Source: an uncultured Pelagibacteraceae bacterium (lineage in GTDB: Bacteria > Pseudomonadota > Alphaproteobacteria > Pelagibacterales > AG-422-B15). Taken from it: DNA of 64,000 nt. Where the stretch lies: NCBI GenBank assembly GCA_902614655.1, contig CACMLX010000001.1:1-64000 (forward strand). The letters run 5' to 3'. This document shows, piece after piece, positions 31,817 to 41,039 of the stretch; position 1 is the stretch's first letter, and every line of letters begins with the position of its first letter. The position numbers and the translations under genes are program-made. The notes below the pieces were generated by a model. It saw only the letters and a list, made by a program, of their open reading frames with translations, was not told the origin of the DNA and ran no database searches.

Positions 31817-32514
31817 TTTAATATCTTTATTTTTTTATTAACACTTATACCATTTCTACCAAAAGAACAGTCATAACATAAAGGCTCAACACCCATTTTT
31901 TTAACCTTCTTAAAAGTATCTGCATATTTAGTATCAATATCTGCAGCGATCTTAAATTTACTGCAATCATTTCGTTGGACTAAGAAAAGCATAACCGCTC
32001 TAATAGATCTGGTTGGAAGAGCAGAAAGCTCAATTAAATGTTTTAGTCCTCTTTCAGTGACCGCATCAGGAAATTCTGCGGTTGATTTTTCTCTAGATAA
32101 AGTAACATTTTTAACTTCTACATATATTTCTTCATTTTTTTTTTGAACTAAGAAGTCAATTCTAGAATTGTGTCCGTACTTAACTTCTCTTTTGAATGAT
32201 ACAATTTTTCCTAGCTCTGAAATTTTGCCATTGCTTATTGCTTCTTCAACAATTCGATTAGCTCGATGTGTATTTACTCCAACCATTGCTCCGTTTGATT
32301 GAATTGCTTCTAAAGTAAACTTTAGTTTTCGGTTAGGATCATCGGCTTCTGTTAAATAGACTAAATTATCTTTTTCAAGCAGTCCCATCATAGAGCCTGT
32401 ATTAGGACAATGTGCTGTGATAATTTTTTTACTATCAAGTTGAACATCTACAAAAAATCTCTTATATCTCTTTATGAATTTACCAGTGAGGAAATTTTTC
32501 GAATTGTTTGGCAT
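31813..32514 (-). CDS. sfsA: DNA/RNA nuclease SfsA
   Basis: FIKRYKRFFVDVQL...HCPNTGSMMGLL, RIDFLVQ, EVKNVTLS, FPDAVTERGLKHL. Confidence 0.92.
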   Translation of the reverse strand: MPNNSKNFLTGKFIKRYKRFFVDVQLDSKKIITAHCPNTGSMMGLLEKDNLVYLTEADDPNRKLKFTLEAIQSNGAMVGVNTHRANRIVEEAISNGKISELGKIVSFKREVKYGHNSRIDFLVQKKNEEIYVEVKNVTLSREKSTAEFPDAVTERGLKHLIELSALPTRSIRAVMLFLVQRNDCSKFKIAADIDTKYADTFKKVKKMGVEPLCYDCSFGRNGISVNKKIKILN

Positions 32515-32520
32515 AATATT

Positions 32521-33243
32521 ATGAAAGCATCATTAATAATTATAGGTAATGAAATTTTATCAGGTCGTACACAAGATAAGAATCTATCATATCTTGCAAA
32601 TTGGTTGAACGAAATAGGTATTCAATTAACAGAAGTCAGGGTAATTCGTGACGAAGAGGATGTAATTGTTGAGACAGTTAACAATTTAAGAAAAACATAT
32701 GACTATGTGTTCACCACTGGTGGTATTGGACCAACTCACGACGACATCACATCAGAGTCAATCGCTAGAGCATTTTCTGTTGATTTGGAAATAAATCAGG
32801 GAGCACTCTCAATATTAAAAGAGTATTATAAAGATGGGGAGCTCACAGAAGCTCGTATGAAGATGACAAAAATGCCTGTTGGCTCAGAGCTCATTGAAAA
32901 TCCAGTCAGTAGAGCGCCAGGATTTAAAATGGGCAATGTATTTGTTTTGGCAGGTATACCAGGAATTATGCAAGGCATGTTGGAAGGAGCTCGTCAATTC
33001 CTTAAGAAAGGGGATGTTGTAAAATCTAAATCAGTCGACATTTTTACCCCCGAAAGTAATGTGGCCGAGATATTGACTAACCTTCAGGCAAAATATAGCT
33101 CTGTTGAAATAGGCAGTTATCCATTTAGCAAGGAGAATAGATTTGGAACATCAATTGTTATGCGATCAACGAGCGATGATCAGCTTTCAAAATGTGATAC
33201 AGAATTGAAGGAATTAGTTAAAAATTATGATACAAAATATTAA
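32521..33243 (+). CDS. CinA N-terminal (MoaB/molybdopterin-binding) domain protein
   Basis: ASLIIIGNEILSGRTQDKN, YVFTTGGIGPTHDDITSESIARAF. ATG at 32521 preferred over ORF-track start 32410; no C-terminal deamidase domain. Confidence 0.85.
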   Translation: MKASLIIIGNEILSGRTQDKNLSYLANWLNEIGIQLTEVRVIRDEEDVIVETVNNLRKTYDYVFTTGGIGPTHDDITSESIARAFSVDLEINQGALSILKEYYKDGELTEARMKMTKMPVGSELIENPVSRAPGFKMGNVFVLAGIPGIMQGMLEGARQFLKKGDVVKSKSVDIFTPESNVAEILTNLQAKYSSVEIGSYPFSKENRFGTSIVMRSTSDDQLSKCDTELKELVKNYDTKY

Positions 33244-33364
33244 TAATTTTTATCCACAAATCTCTAAGTAATTGATTTAATTGATTTTTATTATTTTTAT
33301 ATTTACTTAAGTAGGATTCTCAATAATAATTGCCTAATTTTATAAAATTAAGGGGAAAATAAAC

Positions 33365-34057
33365 ATGAAAGTATTAATGCTAAATCCCGGAGATCAAGTA
33401 GCCATTTCGTTTTGGTTGATCTCTATGGCCATGGTTGCCGCTACTGCTTTCTTCTTTCTTGAAAGAGATCGTGTAGCTGCCAAATGGAAAACGTCCCTCA
33501 CAGTTGCTGGTTTGGTTACTGGTGTGGCGGCGTGGCACTATTTCTACATGAGAGATGTATGGGTAGCTACAGGTGATTCACCAACAGTCCTTCGTTATAT
33601 TGACTGGTTGATTACTGTGCCTCTACAAATCGTAGAATTCTATGTAATTCTTGCAGCGATGACTGCTGTTGCTTCAAGCCTTTTCTGGAGACTACTAATT
33701 GCATCAATTATTATGCTTGTCTTCGGTTATCTCGGTGAAACCGGAGCGATGAATGTAACTCTAGCCTTTGTTATTGGTATGGCTGGATGGTTATATATCA
33801 TCTATGAGGTTTTTGCAGGTGAAGCGAGCAAGGCAAGTGCTGGTAGTGGAAACGCTGCCGGTCAGACTGCATTTAACGCATTGAGATTAATTGTTACAGT
33901 CGGATGGGCAATTTATCCAATTGGTTATGCTGTTGGTTATTTCGGTGGCGGCGTAGACGCTGGTGCATTGAACTTAATCTATAACCTTGCAGACTTTGTT
34001 AATAAAATTGCATTTGGTATGGCTATTTATGTAGCTGCAGTATCAGACAGCAACTAA
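33365..34057 (+). CDS. proteorhodopsin (predicted blue-absorbing, proton-pumping)
   Basis: WHYFYMRDVW (His75-equivalent), RYIDWLITVPLQIVEFYVIL (Asp97, Gln105, Glu108 equivalents), ADFVNKIAFGMAIY (Schiff-base Lys). Confidence 0.95.
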   Translation: MKVLMLNPGDQVAISFWLISMAMVAATAFFFLERDRVAAKWKTSLTVAGLVTGVAAWHYFYMRDVWVATGDSPTVLRYIDWLITVPLQIVEFYVILAAMTAVASSLFWRLLIASIIMLVFGYLGETGAMNVTLAFVIGMAGWLYIIYEVFAGEASKASAGSGNAAGQTAFNALRLIVTVGWAIYPIGYAVGYFGGGVDAGALNLIYNLADFVNKIAFGMAIYVAAVSDSN

Positions 34058-34081
34058 TTAACTGCAAAGTGAATAATAAAG

Positions 34082-34109
34082 AAGGGGCCCTCGGGCCCCT
34101 TTTTTTTTA
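34082..34109 (+). terminator. Rho-independent terminator after proteorhodopsin
   Basis: AAGGGGCC-CTCG-GGCCCCTT followed by a T-run. Confidence 0.92.
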
Positions 34110-34165
34110 GCCATTGTTAAAGTTCTGGAACTTAATCACACATAGAGTTATAAATTATCGTATTG

Positions 34166-34252
34166 GCCTCATGGCGGAATTGGTAGACGCAAAGGACTTA
34201 AAATCCTTTGGGATTTATTCCCGTCCCGGTTCGAGTCCGGGTGAGGCCACCA
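34166..34252 (+). tRNA. tRNA-Leu (anticodon TAA)
   Basis: GCCTCATGGCGGAATTGGTAGACGC...GACTTAAAATC...GGTTCGAGTCCGGGTGAGGCCACCA; long variable arm; encoded CCA. Confidence 0.95.
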
Positions 34253-34313
34253 AAAAACCACATATTTTTTATTCGTGTTAAAAGCGTTTATTTTTGATAT
34301 GATTTAATTCACT

Positions 34314-35198
34314 ATGAATCTTAGGGCTTATATTTATTCAATCTTTAGTATCTTTTTGCTAATTGGTATTTCAAATGCCTCTAGTTTAGAAAACAGAGTT
34401 ACCTCATATTTTAATGGTCTAGCTAATAGCTTGGGTACAAGTGTCTCTTCATTATTAGGAGAAAATGGTAGAGTGAAGTATCTTGATTTAAATTTGGGTG
34501 TACAAGAGCATTTTAAGCCAACAATCTCACTTACTAATGTGAACATGATTTCTGAGTATGGTAATAGTGCAATATTTAATCAAAACTCTCTAAACCTTCA
34601 TAACAATGACCAAACAATCAATGTAGGCATTGGTCACAGAACTCTGTTAAATGACGACAAAGTTATATTTGGATTAAATTTATTTTTTGATTATGCATTT
34701 GATGACTCGCACCAGAGAAATGGAGCGGGCTTGGAAGTTATAAGTAGTGTATTCGATTTGAGATCTAATATCTATGACGCCACTTCTGGTATTGAAACAG
34801 TTTTGACAGGTAAAGATGAAGAGGCAATGGATGGATGGGATATGCGTCTTGATTATCATTTACCAATTAAAGCAAATGCAAGACTATTTGCAGGATTATT
34901 TGAATTTGAAAATGAAGCCGGTTCTTATGAATTAGAAGGAGAGAAGTACGGTCTTAATGTAATAGGAAACAACCTCGATTTAGAAATTGGATATATTGAC
35001 GACAATAAAACAGGGGATGGTTCATTTGCAAACTTAAGCTATGTTATTCCTCTTGGTAATAGTGGTACTTTTTCGAATGATACATCTAATTATTTTGAAT
35101 ATGTCTCAGTTGCTGAAAGATTATATGAGCCAGTAAAAAGGGAAAATAAAATAAAAGTTGTAACAACAACATTAAATGTAAAAGCGAGTGGATTTTAA
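34314..35198 (+). CDS. inverse-autotransporter (intimin/invasin-type) beta-barrel domain protein without passenger
   Basis: Signal peptide; NVGIGHRTLLNDDKVIFGLNLFFDYAFDDSHQRNGAGLEVISSVFDLRSNIYDATSG...MDGWDMRLDYHLPI resembles the IAT beta-domain pattern; C-terminal ERLYEPVKRENKIKV resembles RYDxVxRNNxIxL at the end of intimin-type barrels. Confidence 0.7.
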   Translation: MNLRAYIYSIFSIFLLIGISNASSLENRVTSYFNGLANSLGTSVSSLLGENGRVKYLDLNLGVQEHFKPTISLTNVNMISEYGNSAIFNQNSLNLHNNDQTINVGIGHRTLLNDDKVIFGLNLFFDYAFDDSHQRNGAGLEVISSVFDLRSNIYDATSGIETVLTGKDEEAMDGWDMRLDYHLPIKANARLFAGLFEFENEAGSYELEGEKYGLNVIGNNLDLEIGYIDDNKTGDGSFANLSYVIPLGNSGTFSNDTSNYFEYVSVAERLYEPVKRENKIKVVTTTLNVKASGF

Positions 35199-35201
35199 AT
35201 T

Positions 35202-36062
35202 ATGGCAAGGTTATTTATAAAACATTTATATTTAATTTTAGTAATGAGCCTCTCAGCCACATATTTTTCAAATGCTGATAGCCACGTTGATAGTTGCACA
35301 ATCACAGGGGGTATATATGACAAGACTGAAGTGATTGACGATAATTATTGTGCAAGTGCACCAGCTGCATATGAAATTATTGCATATGAATTGTATTTAT
35401 GCACTAGTGAACCAGCTGCTCCTACTACAACAGCAGTGATGGACTTATCGAATTGTTACAAAAATTGGGAACTAAGTTCAGGGGCTACTCTTTCAGTTCA
35501 ACAGAACGCTACTGTAGATGTTCCAGGCACAATGACTCGACCTCCAAATGGTACTTACACACATGGAGTTATGTTGATAGATAACTCATTTGGAATAACT
35601 GCATCTCTACAATTTAACGAAGCGGTCACAGATCAGGACGGCAATTCTGGTGTTTATTGTGGAACAAAAAGTGGATCTGGAACATATGGCACAGGAGCAG
35701 TCCCATCGGGTACTTCTGAGTGTGGAGCCTCAGAAATAACTGCAGGAAAATTTACTGAACTGTTAACTAGTTTTGATAGTGAGTCTTTTGAAGGAACCGC
35801 AGAAGGAGAAAACCTAAATGGAACCTCAGCAAGTATTAAGGGCTATTTAATAGATACGAATTCTTATTTAGCAGAAAATGATGCGGATGTTGATAAACTT
35901 ATTGGTGCAGCCACCTTTGCATCGCCAGTAAATTTTACAGAGTCTACAACTACGATTACAATGTCGTTCAATGTAGGGGAAGGTATGTCAATGTATAACA
36001 ATGGTGCAGATAGAATTGTTTTTGGCAGTGGTCCTTTTCAGGCAGTTATATCTACAGATTAA
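35202..36062 (+). CDS. secreted protein of unknown function
   Basis: Signal peptide (LYLILVMSLSATYFSNADS), six Cys in the mature part, Gly/Ser/Thr-rich; ATG 3 nt after the upstream barrel stop. Confidence 0.65.
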   Translation: MARLFIKHLYLILVMSLSATYFSNADSHVDSCTITGGIYDKTEVIDDNYCASAPAAYEIIAYELYLCTSEPAAPTTTAVMDLSNCYKNWELSSGATLSVQQNATVDVPGTMTRPPNGTYTHGVMLIDNSFGITASLQFNEAVTDQDGNSGVYCGTKSGSGTYGTGAVPSGTSECGASEITAGKFTELLTSFDSESFEGTAEGENLNGTSASIKGYLIDTNSYLAENDADVDKLIGAATFASPVNFTESTTTITMSFNVGEGMSMYNNGADRIVFGSGPFQAVISTD

Positions 36063-36826
36063 AACTTAAATTGTTCATTTAGTATTCGTTCATCAAAAGA
36101 ATGGTCCTCATCAAATAGGAGCTCTACAACTTGATCTTTACTTTGATGTACTTCAACCATACTGATATCTCTAAACTCTGTACTATCCGCGACAACACTT
36201 ACAGGTCTTTTTTTATTTTCAATAATCTCAAATTTAACATTTGACTCATTATTCAATATCGCACCTTTCCATCTTCTTGGTCTGAAAGCACTTATAGGAG
36301 TTAATGCAAGAACATCAGCATTTATTGGAAGTATTGGACCATGAGCAGATAGGTTATAAGCAGTACTACCAGATGGTGTTGAAATTAATACACCATCACA
36401 AATTAGTTCGTCTAATCTTACTTTGCCATCAACTGAAATTTTTATCTTTGACGCTTGATGTGTTTCTCTAAGTAATGATACTTCGTTAATAGCAATCGCC
36501 TCATGAATTGAGCCATCCACACTCGTAGCTTTCATTATTAACGGAGATATTTTAATTGATTGAGATTGGTTAATTCTGTTTATCAAATCGTTTTCATTTG
36601 AAGAGTTCATCAAAAATCCAACGCTACCATAATTTAAACCAAATATTGGCAAGTGCTTATCCATGTGGGATTTTATAGCTTCAAGCATAAATCCATCACC
36701 GCCCAGGACTACTATTACATCAGCATTATCTAAGTCAGCATTACCATACTTATCTTCTAAGATCTTTTTTTGAGAACTTGCCTCATCACTGCTGGAAGCC
36801 AAAAAAACTGGTTTATTCAAATTCAT
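36059..36826 (-). CDS. nadK: NAD kinase
   Basis: VIVVLGGDGFMLEAIK, FGLNYGSVGFLMN, CDGVLISTPSGSTAYNLSAHGPIL. Confidence 0.95.
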   Translation of the reverse strand: MNLNKPVFLASSSDEASSQKKILEDKYGNADLDNADVIVVLGGDGFMLEAIKSHMDKHLPIFGLNYGSVGFLMNSSNENDLINRINQSQSIKISPLIMKATSVDGSIHEAIAINEVSLLRETHQASKIKISVDGKVRLDELICDGVLISTPSGSTAYNLSAHGPILPINADVLALTPISAFRPRRWKGAILNNESNVKFEIIENKKRPVSVVADSTEFRDISMVEVHQSKDQVVELLFDEDHSFDERILNEQFKF

Positions 36827-36906
36827 TGTTTTTTACCTACAAAAAAGTATTCCTTTATCCTAAAATCCCCTCTAATTGAACATAATTAATTAATTATTCT
36901 TATCTT

Positions 36907-38400
36907 ATGTCTTTAGATGGGTATTTACTCTCAATAGATCAAGGCACAACCAGTTCACGGGCCTTAATTTCGGATATTCAAGGAAATATTATTAGTCAAA
37001 AAAACTTCGAATTTAAACAGTATTTCCCAAATGATGGCTGGGTTGAGCATGATCCAATAGAAATTTTAAAAACAACACAAGACGCTATTAACTATGTAAT
37101 TAAAGAAACAAACATTAGCCCAAAAGATATTAATATTGCAGGTATAACAAATCAAAGAGAGACGGTTGTTGCATGGAACAAAATAACAGGAAAGCCAGTC
37201 TACAATGCTATTGTGTGGCAGGACAGGCGAACAGAAAACTTTTGTGAGACATTAAGAGAAAATAATTTAACAAAACTAATTCAATTAAAGACTGGTCTCA
37301 TAATAGATCCTTACTTTTCAGCAACAAAAATTAAATGGATTCTTGAAAATATTGAAGAAGCAAAAAAAACAATTCATGAAAATCATTTGTTAGTTGGAAC
37401 TATTGACTCCTGGCTCATTTGGAATTTTACAAAAGGTGAATGCCATTATACTGATGTTACAAATGCATCAAGAACAATGCTTTATAATATAAATGAAGAT
37501 TGTTGGGATGATGAATTATTAAATATTTTTAATATTAACAAATATATTTTGCCTGATGTTAAAAATTGCGTTGATGATTTTGGAGAAATAGATAGCAGTT
37601 TTTTTGGTGAAAAAATTCCAATAGGTGGCGTAGCTGGCGATCAACAGGCAGCAACTATTGGACAGGCCTGTTTCAAAGAAGGAATGGTTAAATCAACTTA
37701 TGGTACAGGTTGCTTTTTATTAATGAATACTGGAAATAAATTTATAGAGTCAGAATCTAAATTGTTGTCTACCAAAGCTTATAATATATTCGATAAAAAA
37801 GATTTTGCTTTAGAGGGCAGTATCTTCAATGCGGGCACTGTTGTTCAATGGATGCGTGATGAAATGAATTTTATTAACGATGCAAGCAAGATCGAAGAGC
37901 TTGCAAATAACAGCAAGAACACAATACAATTCATCCCTGCTTTTACTGGTTTGGGTGCTCCATATTGGAACTCTGATGTAAGGGGTCAAATTACAGGAAT
38001 TACTCGAGATACCTCTAAGGCTGATATTGCCATGGCAGCACTAAAATCAATATGTTATCAAACAAGAGACCTTCTAGAGTGCCTTCTTAACGATACAAAA
38101 CTAAAGAGAAGTGATTTTACTATTCGAGTTGATGGAGGCATGTCTAAAAATAATCTTATGATGCAATTGTTATCGGATATCACTCAAGTGAGAATTGAAA
38201 GGCCTTTGAGTCAAGAATCAACAGCTATGGGCGCAGCTTACTTAGCCGGAATGAAATCCGGTGTTTACAAAGATGTTGCAGAGGTCGAGAAATTATGGAA
38301 GACTGACCGCAATTTTGAACCCTCTATTACATTGGATGAAGCAGATCAACAATATAATAGATGGTTAAAAACGGTAAGAGGACTGATTAATAATGGTTGA
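36907..38400 (+). CDS. glpK: glycerol kinase
   Basis: LSIDQGTTSSRALISD, ITNQRETVVAWN, GVAGDQQAATIGQACF, RVDGGMSKNNLMMQLLSDI. Confidence 0.95.
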   Translation: MSLDGYLLSIDQGTTSSRALISDIQGNIISQKNFEFKQYFPNDGWVEHDPIEILKTTQDAINYVIKETNISPKDINIAGITNQRETVVAWNKITGKPVYNAIVWQDRRTENFCETLRENNLTKLIQLKTGLIIDPYFSATKIKWILENIEEAKKTIHENHLLVGTIDSWLIWNFTKGECHYTDVTNASRTMLYNINEDCWDDELLNIFNINKYILPDVKNCVDDFGEIDSSFFGEKIPIGGVAGDQQAATIGQACFKEGMVKSTYGTGCFLLMNTGNKFIESESKLLSTKAYNIFDKKDFALEGSIFNAGTVVQWMRDEMNFINDASKIEELANNSKNTIQFIPAFTGLGAPYWNSDVRGQITGITRDTSKADIAMAALKSICYQTRDLLECLLNDTKLKRSDFTIRVDGGMSKNNLMMQLLSDITQVRIERPLSQESTAMGAAYLAGMKSGVYKDVAEVEKLWKTDRNFEPSITLDEADQQYNRWLKTVRGLINNG

Positions 38401-39139
38401 TGTAAAAAATAGTGTTTCAAAAGAAGAATGGGAAACAAGACAAGACTTGGCTGCATTCTATAGAACAATTCCTTATTTTGGTTGGGACGATTTAATTTTC
38501 ACACATATCTCTGCTAAAGTACCTGGGGCTGATGATGAATTCCTAATTAACCCTTATGGTTTTTTATTTGATGAAATAACTGCTTCAAATTTGGTGAAAG
38601 TTAACTTAAAGGGAAAAATACTTAGCGACACAAATAATTTTATAAATCCTGCAGGTTTTACCATTCATAGTGCAATACATGAGTCAAGAGAGGATGCACA
38701 TTGTATTGTACATCTTCACTCAAATGACGGCGTGGCAGTAGCCTCACTAAAAGATGGTTTATTACCTTTATCTCAAACTGGAATGTTAGTTAGAAGTCAA
38801 ATAGCATACCACGACTATGAAGGCGTTGCCCTTTTTGAAGAAGAAAAAGAAAGATTGGTAAAGGATCTTGGTGAAGCGCGTCTAATGATACTTAGGAATC
38901 ATGGAACATTGGCTTTAGGTAAAAATGTTGCAGAAGCATTTACCAATATATATTTCTTAGAGAAAGCGTGCTCTTATCAAGTGAGAGCTCTTTCTGGAAA
39001 TCTTGAATTGAACTACCCCTCAGAGGAATCAATTGAAACAACAAGACAGCAAGGTGAGGGAAGAGAAATGGCTGCAGCTTTGCTATGGCCTGCAGTTAAA
39101 AGAAAGATGGAGCGACTAGACTCATCTTTTCTTAATTAA
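38393..39139 (+). CDS. class II aldolase/adducin family protein
   Basis: HSAIHESREDAHCIVHLHSNDGVAVA, LILRNHGTLALGKNVAEAF metal-binding motifs. Confidence 0.88.
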   Translation: MVDVKNSVSKEEWETRQDLAAFYRTIPYFGWDDLIFTHISAKVPGADDEFLINPYGFLFDEITASNLVKVNLKGKILSDTNNFINPAGFTIHSAIHESREDAHCIVHLHSNDGVAVASLKDGLLPLSQTGMLVRSQIAYHDYEGVALFEEEKERLVKDLGEARLMILRNHGTLALGKNVAEAFTNIYFLEKACSYQVRALSGNLELNYPSEESIETTRQQGEGREMAAALLWPAVKRKMERLDSSFLN

Positions 39140-39162
39140 TCAAAATAAGTAAGGAGTTTAAG

Positions 39163-40362
39163 ATGAAAGTATTGTGTATTTTATACGATGATCCAAAAGG
39201 TGGAATGCCGTCAAGTTATCCTGTGGGAACTTTGCCAAAAATTGAAAAGTATCCGGATGGACAGACATTACCAACGCCAAAAGGTATCGATTTTAATCCA
39301 GGAGAATTGCTTGGATGTGTTTCTGGTGAACTAGGCCTGAGAAAATTTCTTGAAGATGCAGGTCATACATTAGTGGTTACTAATGATAAAGATGCTCCTG
39401 GATGTGTAGCAGAAAAAGAACTTGTTGATGCTGATGTAGTAATTTCTCAACCTTTCTTTCCATTTTATTTAACAAAAGAACGTATTGCTATGGCTAAAAA
39501 TTTAAAAATGGCAATAACTGCTGGTATCGGTTCAGATCATGTTGATTTACAGGCTGCTATGGATAATAAAATTGATGTTATGGAAGTTACTTTCTGTAAT
39601 TCAAGGTCCGTGGCTGAACATATTGTAATGATGATTTTATCTTTGGTGAGAGATTATCATAACCAATATAGAATTATTAATGAGGGCGGATGGAATATTG
39701 CAGATGCAGTACAAAGATCATACGACCTTGAGGGTATGCACGTAGGCACAGTTGCAGCCGGAAGAATAGGCTTAGATGCGTTAAGAAAACTAAAACATTT
39801 TGACGTTCACATGCATTATTTTGACAGACACAGATTACCAGAGTCAGTAGAAAAAGAATTGAATTTGACTTTTCATGATTCTGTTGAGTCAATGGTTGCA
39901 GTGTGTGACGTTGTAACAATTAATTGTCCACTTCACCCTGAAACTGAAAATCTCTTTGACGACGAGATGATCGGAAAAATGAAAAAGGGAGCATATATTG
40001 TAAATACTGCACGTGGTAAAATTTGTAATCGAGATGCAATTGCCCGCGCATTAAAGTCAGGTCAATTAAGTGGTTATGCTGGCGATGTATGGTTTCCACA
40101 ACCCGCTCCAAATGATCATGTATGGAGAACAATGCCGAATCATGGAATGACTCCGCACACCTCAGGAACTTCGCTATCAGCACAAGCAAGATATGCAGCT
40201 GGTGTAAGGGAAATTCTTGAATGCTTCTTTGCTGGAGAGGTTCAAAGAACAGAATATACAATTGTTAAAGACGGCGCACTTGCTGGAACAGGTGCTCACT
40301 CTTATAGCGAAGGTTCTGCTACAAGTGGTTCAGAAGAAGCAGCAAAATACGAGAGAAAATAG
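39163..40362 (+). CDS. fdh: NAD-dependent formate dehydrogenase
   Basis: KVLCILYDDPKGG, ITAGIGSDHVDLQAA, VTFCNSRSVAEHIVM, TVAAGRIGLDALRKL, DVWFPQPAPNDHVWRTMPNHGMTPHTSGTS. Confidence 0.93.
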   Translation: MKVLCILYDDPKGGMPSSYPVGTLPKIEKYPDGQTLPTPKGIDFNPGELLGCVSGELGLRKFLEDAGHTLVVTNDKDAPGCVAEKELVDADVVISQPFFPFYLTKERIAMAKNLKMAITAGIGSDHVDLQAAMDNKIDVMEVTFCNSRSVAEHIVMMILSLVRDYHNQYRIINEGGWNIADAVQRSYDLEGMHVGTVAAGRIGLDALRKLKHFDVHMHYFDRHRLPESVEKELNLTFHDSVESMVAVCDVVTINCPLHPETENLFDDEMIGKMKKGAYIVNTARGKICNRDAIARALKSGQLSGYAGDVWFPQPAPNDHVWRTMPNHGMTPHTSGTSLSAQARYAAGVREILECFFAGEVQRTEYTIVKDGALAGTGAHSYSEGSATSGSEEAAKYERK

Positions 40363-40378
40363 TCTAAATTTTATATTG

Positions 40379-40398
40379 GGACGGAGTAAAATCCGTCC
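40379..40398 (+). terminator. hairpin downstream of fdh (possible terminator)
   Basis: GGACGG-AGTAAAAT-CCGTCC inverted repeat shortly after the stop; no strong U-tract. Confidence 0.5.
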
Positions 40399-40406
40399 TA
40401 TATAAT

Positions 40407-41033
40407 ATGTTTATGTTAAGTGTATTTAAAAACTATTTTTCTCACTCCACCATCTATGGCTTCTTCATAATGGCAATTGTTGGAGTGTACTATATTGTTT
40501 CAAACGGATTGTTGTCTGAATATTTATTTTGGTTTTTTATACCAATTATTCTAGCCCCCTTTTATGAATGGTATGTTCATAAGTATCAACTGCATAGAGA
40601 GCTTACAAAAAAAGAAGGTTGGTATAGAAGATATCAAATTGTATTACATCACGGACATCATAAAGATCCTGATAATATCAAACTTCAATTTGCGCCTTGG
40701 AGATACCTAATCTATACATATGGGCAAGTATATTTGCTCTATTCACTTATACTTTGGAGCTTTCCGGCAGCAATGGTGCCTTTTACAGGGCATCTAGTTT
40801 ATCACTTATGGTACGAATGGATTCATTTGGCTCATCATTCTAAAGAGTATAAACCAGTTTCAGTTATTGGAAAAAAATTAAGAGATGCTCATATGAGTCA
40901 TCATTTTCATAATGAGAATTACAACTGGGGTATTACAAATATGATCGGTGATTATTTCTTTGGTACTTTAAAAGATAACAAAACTATAAAAAAAAGTACT
41001 ACTGCGAAGTCGATAGCGGGTTATACAGATTAA
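40407..41033 (+). CDS. fatty acid hydroxylase/sterol desaturase superfamily membrane protein
   Basis: Histidine clusters HKYQLH, HHGHHKDPDN, HLAHHSKEYKP, HMSHHFHNENYNWGITN in a membrane protein. Confidence 0.8.
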   Translation: MFMLSVFKNYFSHSTIYGFFIMAIVGVYYIVSNGLLSEYLFWFFIPIILAPFYEWYVHKYQLHRELTKKEGWYRRYQIVLHHGHHKDPDNIKLQFAPWRYLIYTYGQVYLLYSLILWSFPAAMVPFTGHLVYHLWYEWIHLAHHSKEYKPVSVIGKKLRDAHMSHHFHNENYNWGITNMIGDYFFGTLKDNKTIKKSTTAKSIAGYTD

Positions 41034-41039
41034 ATTATT

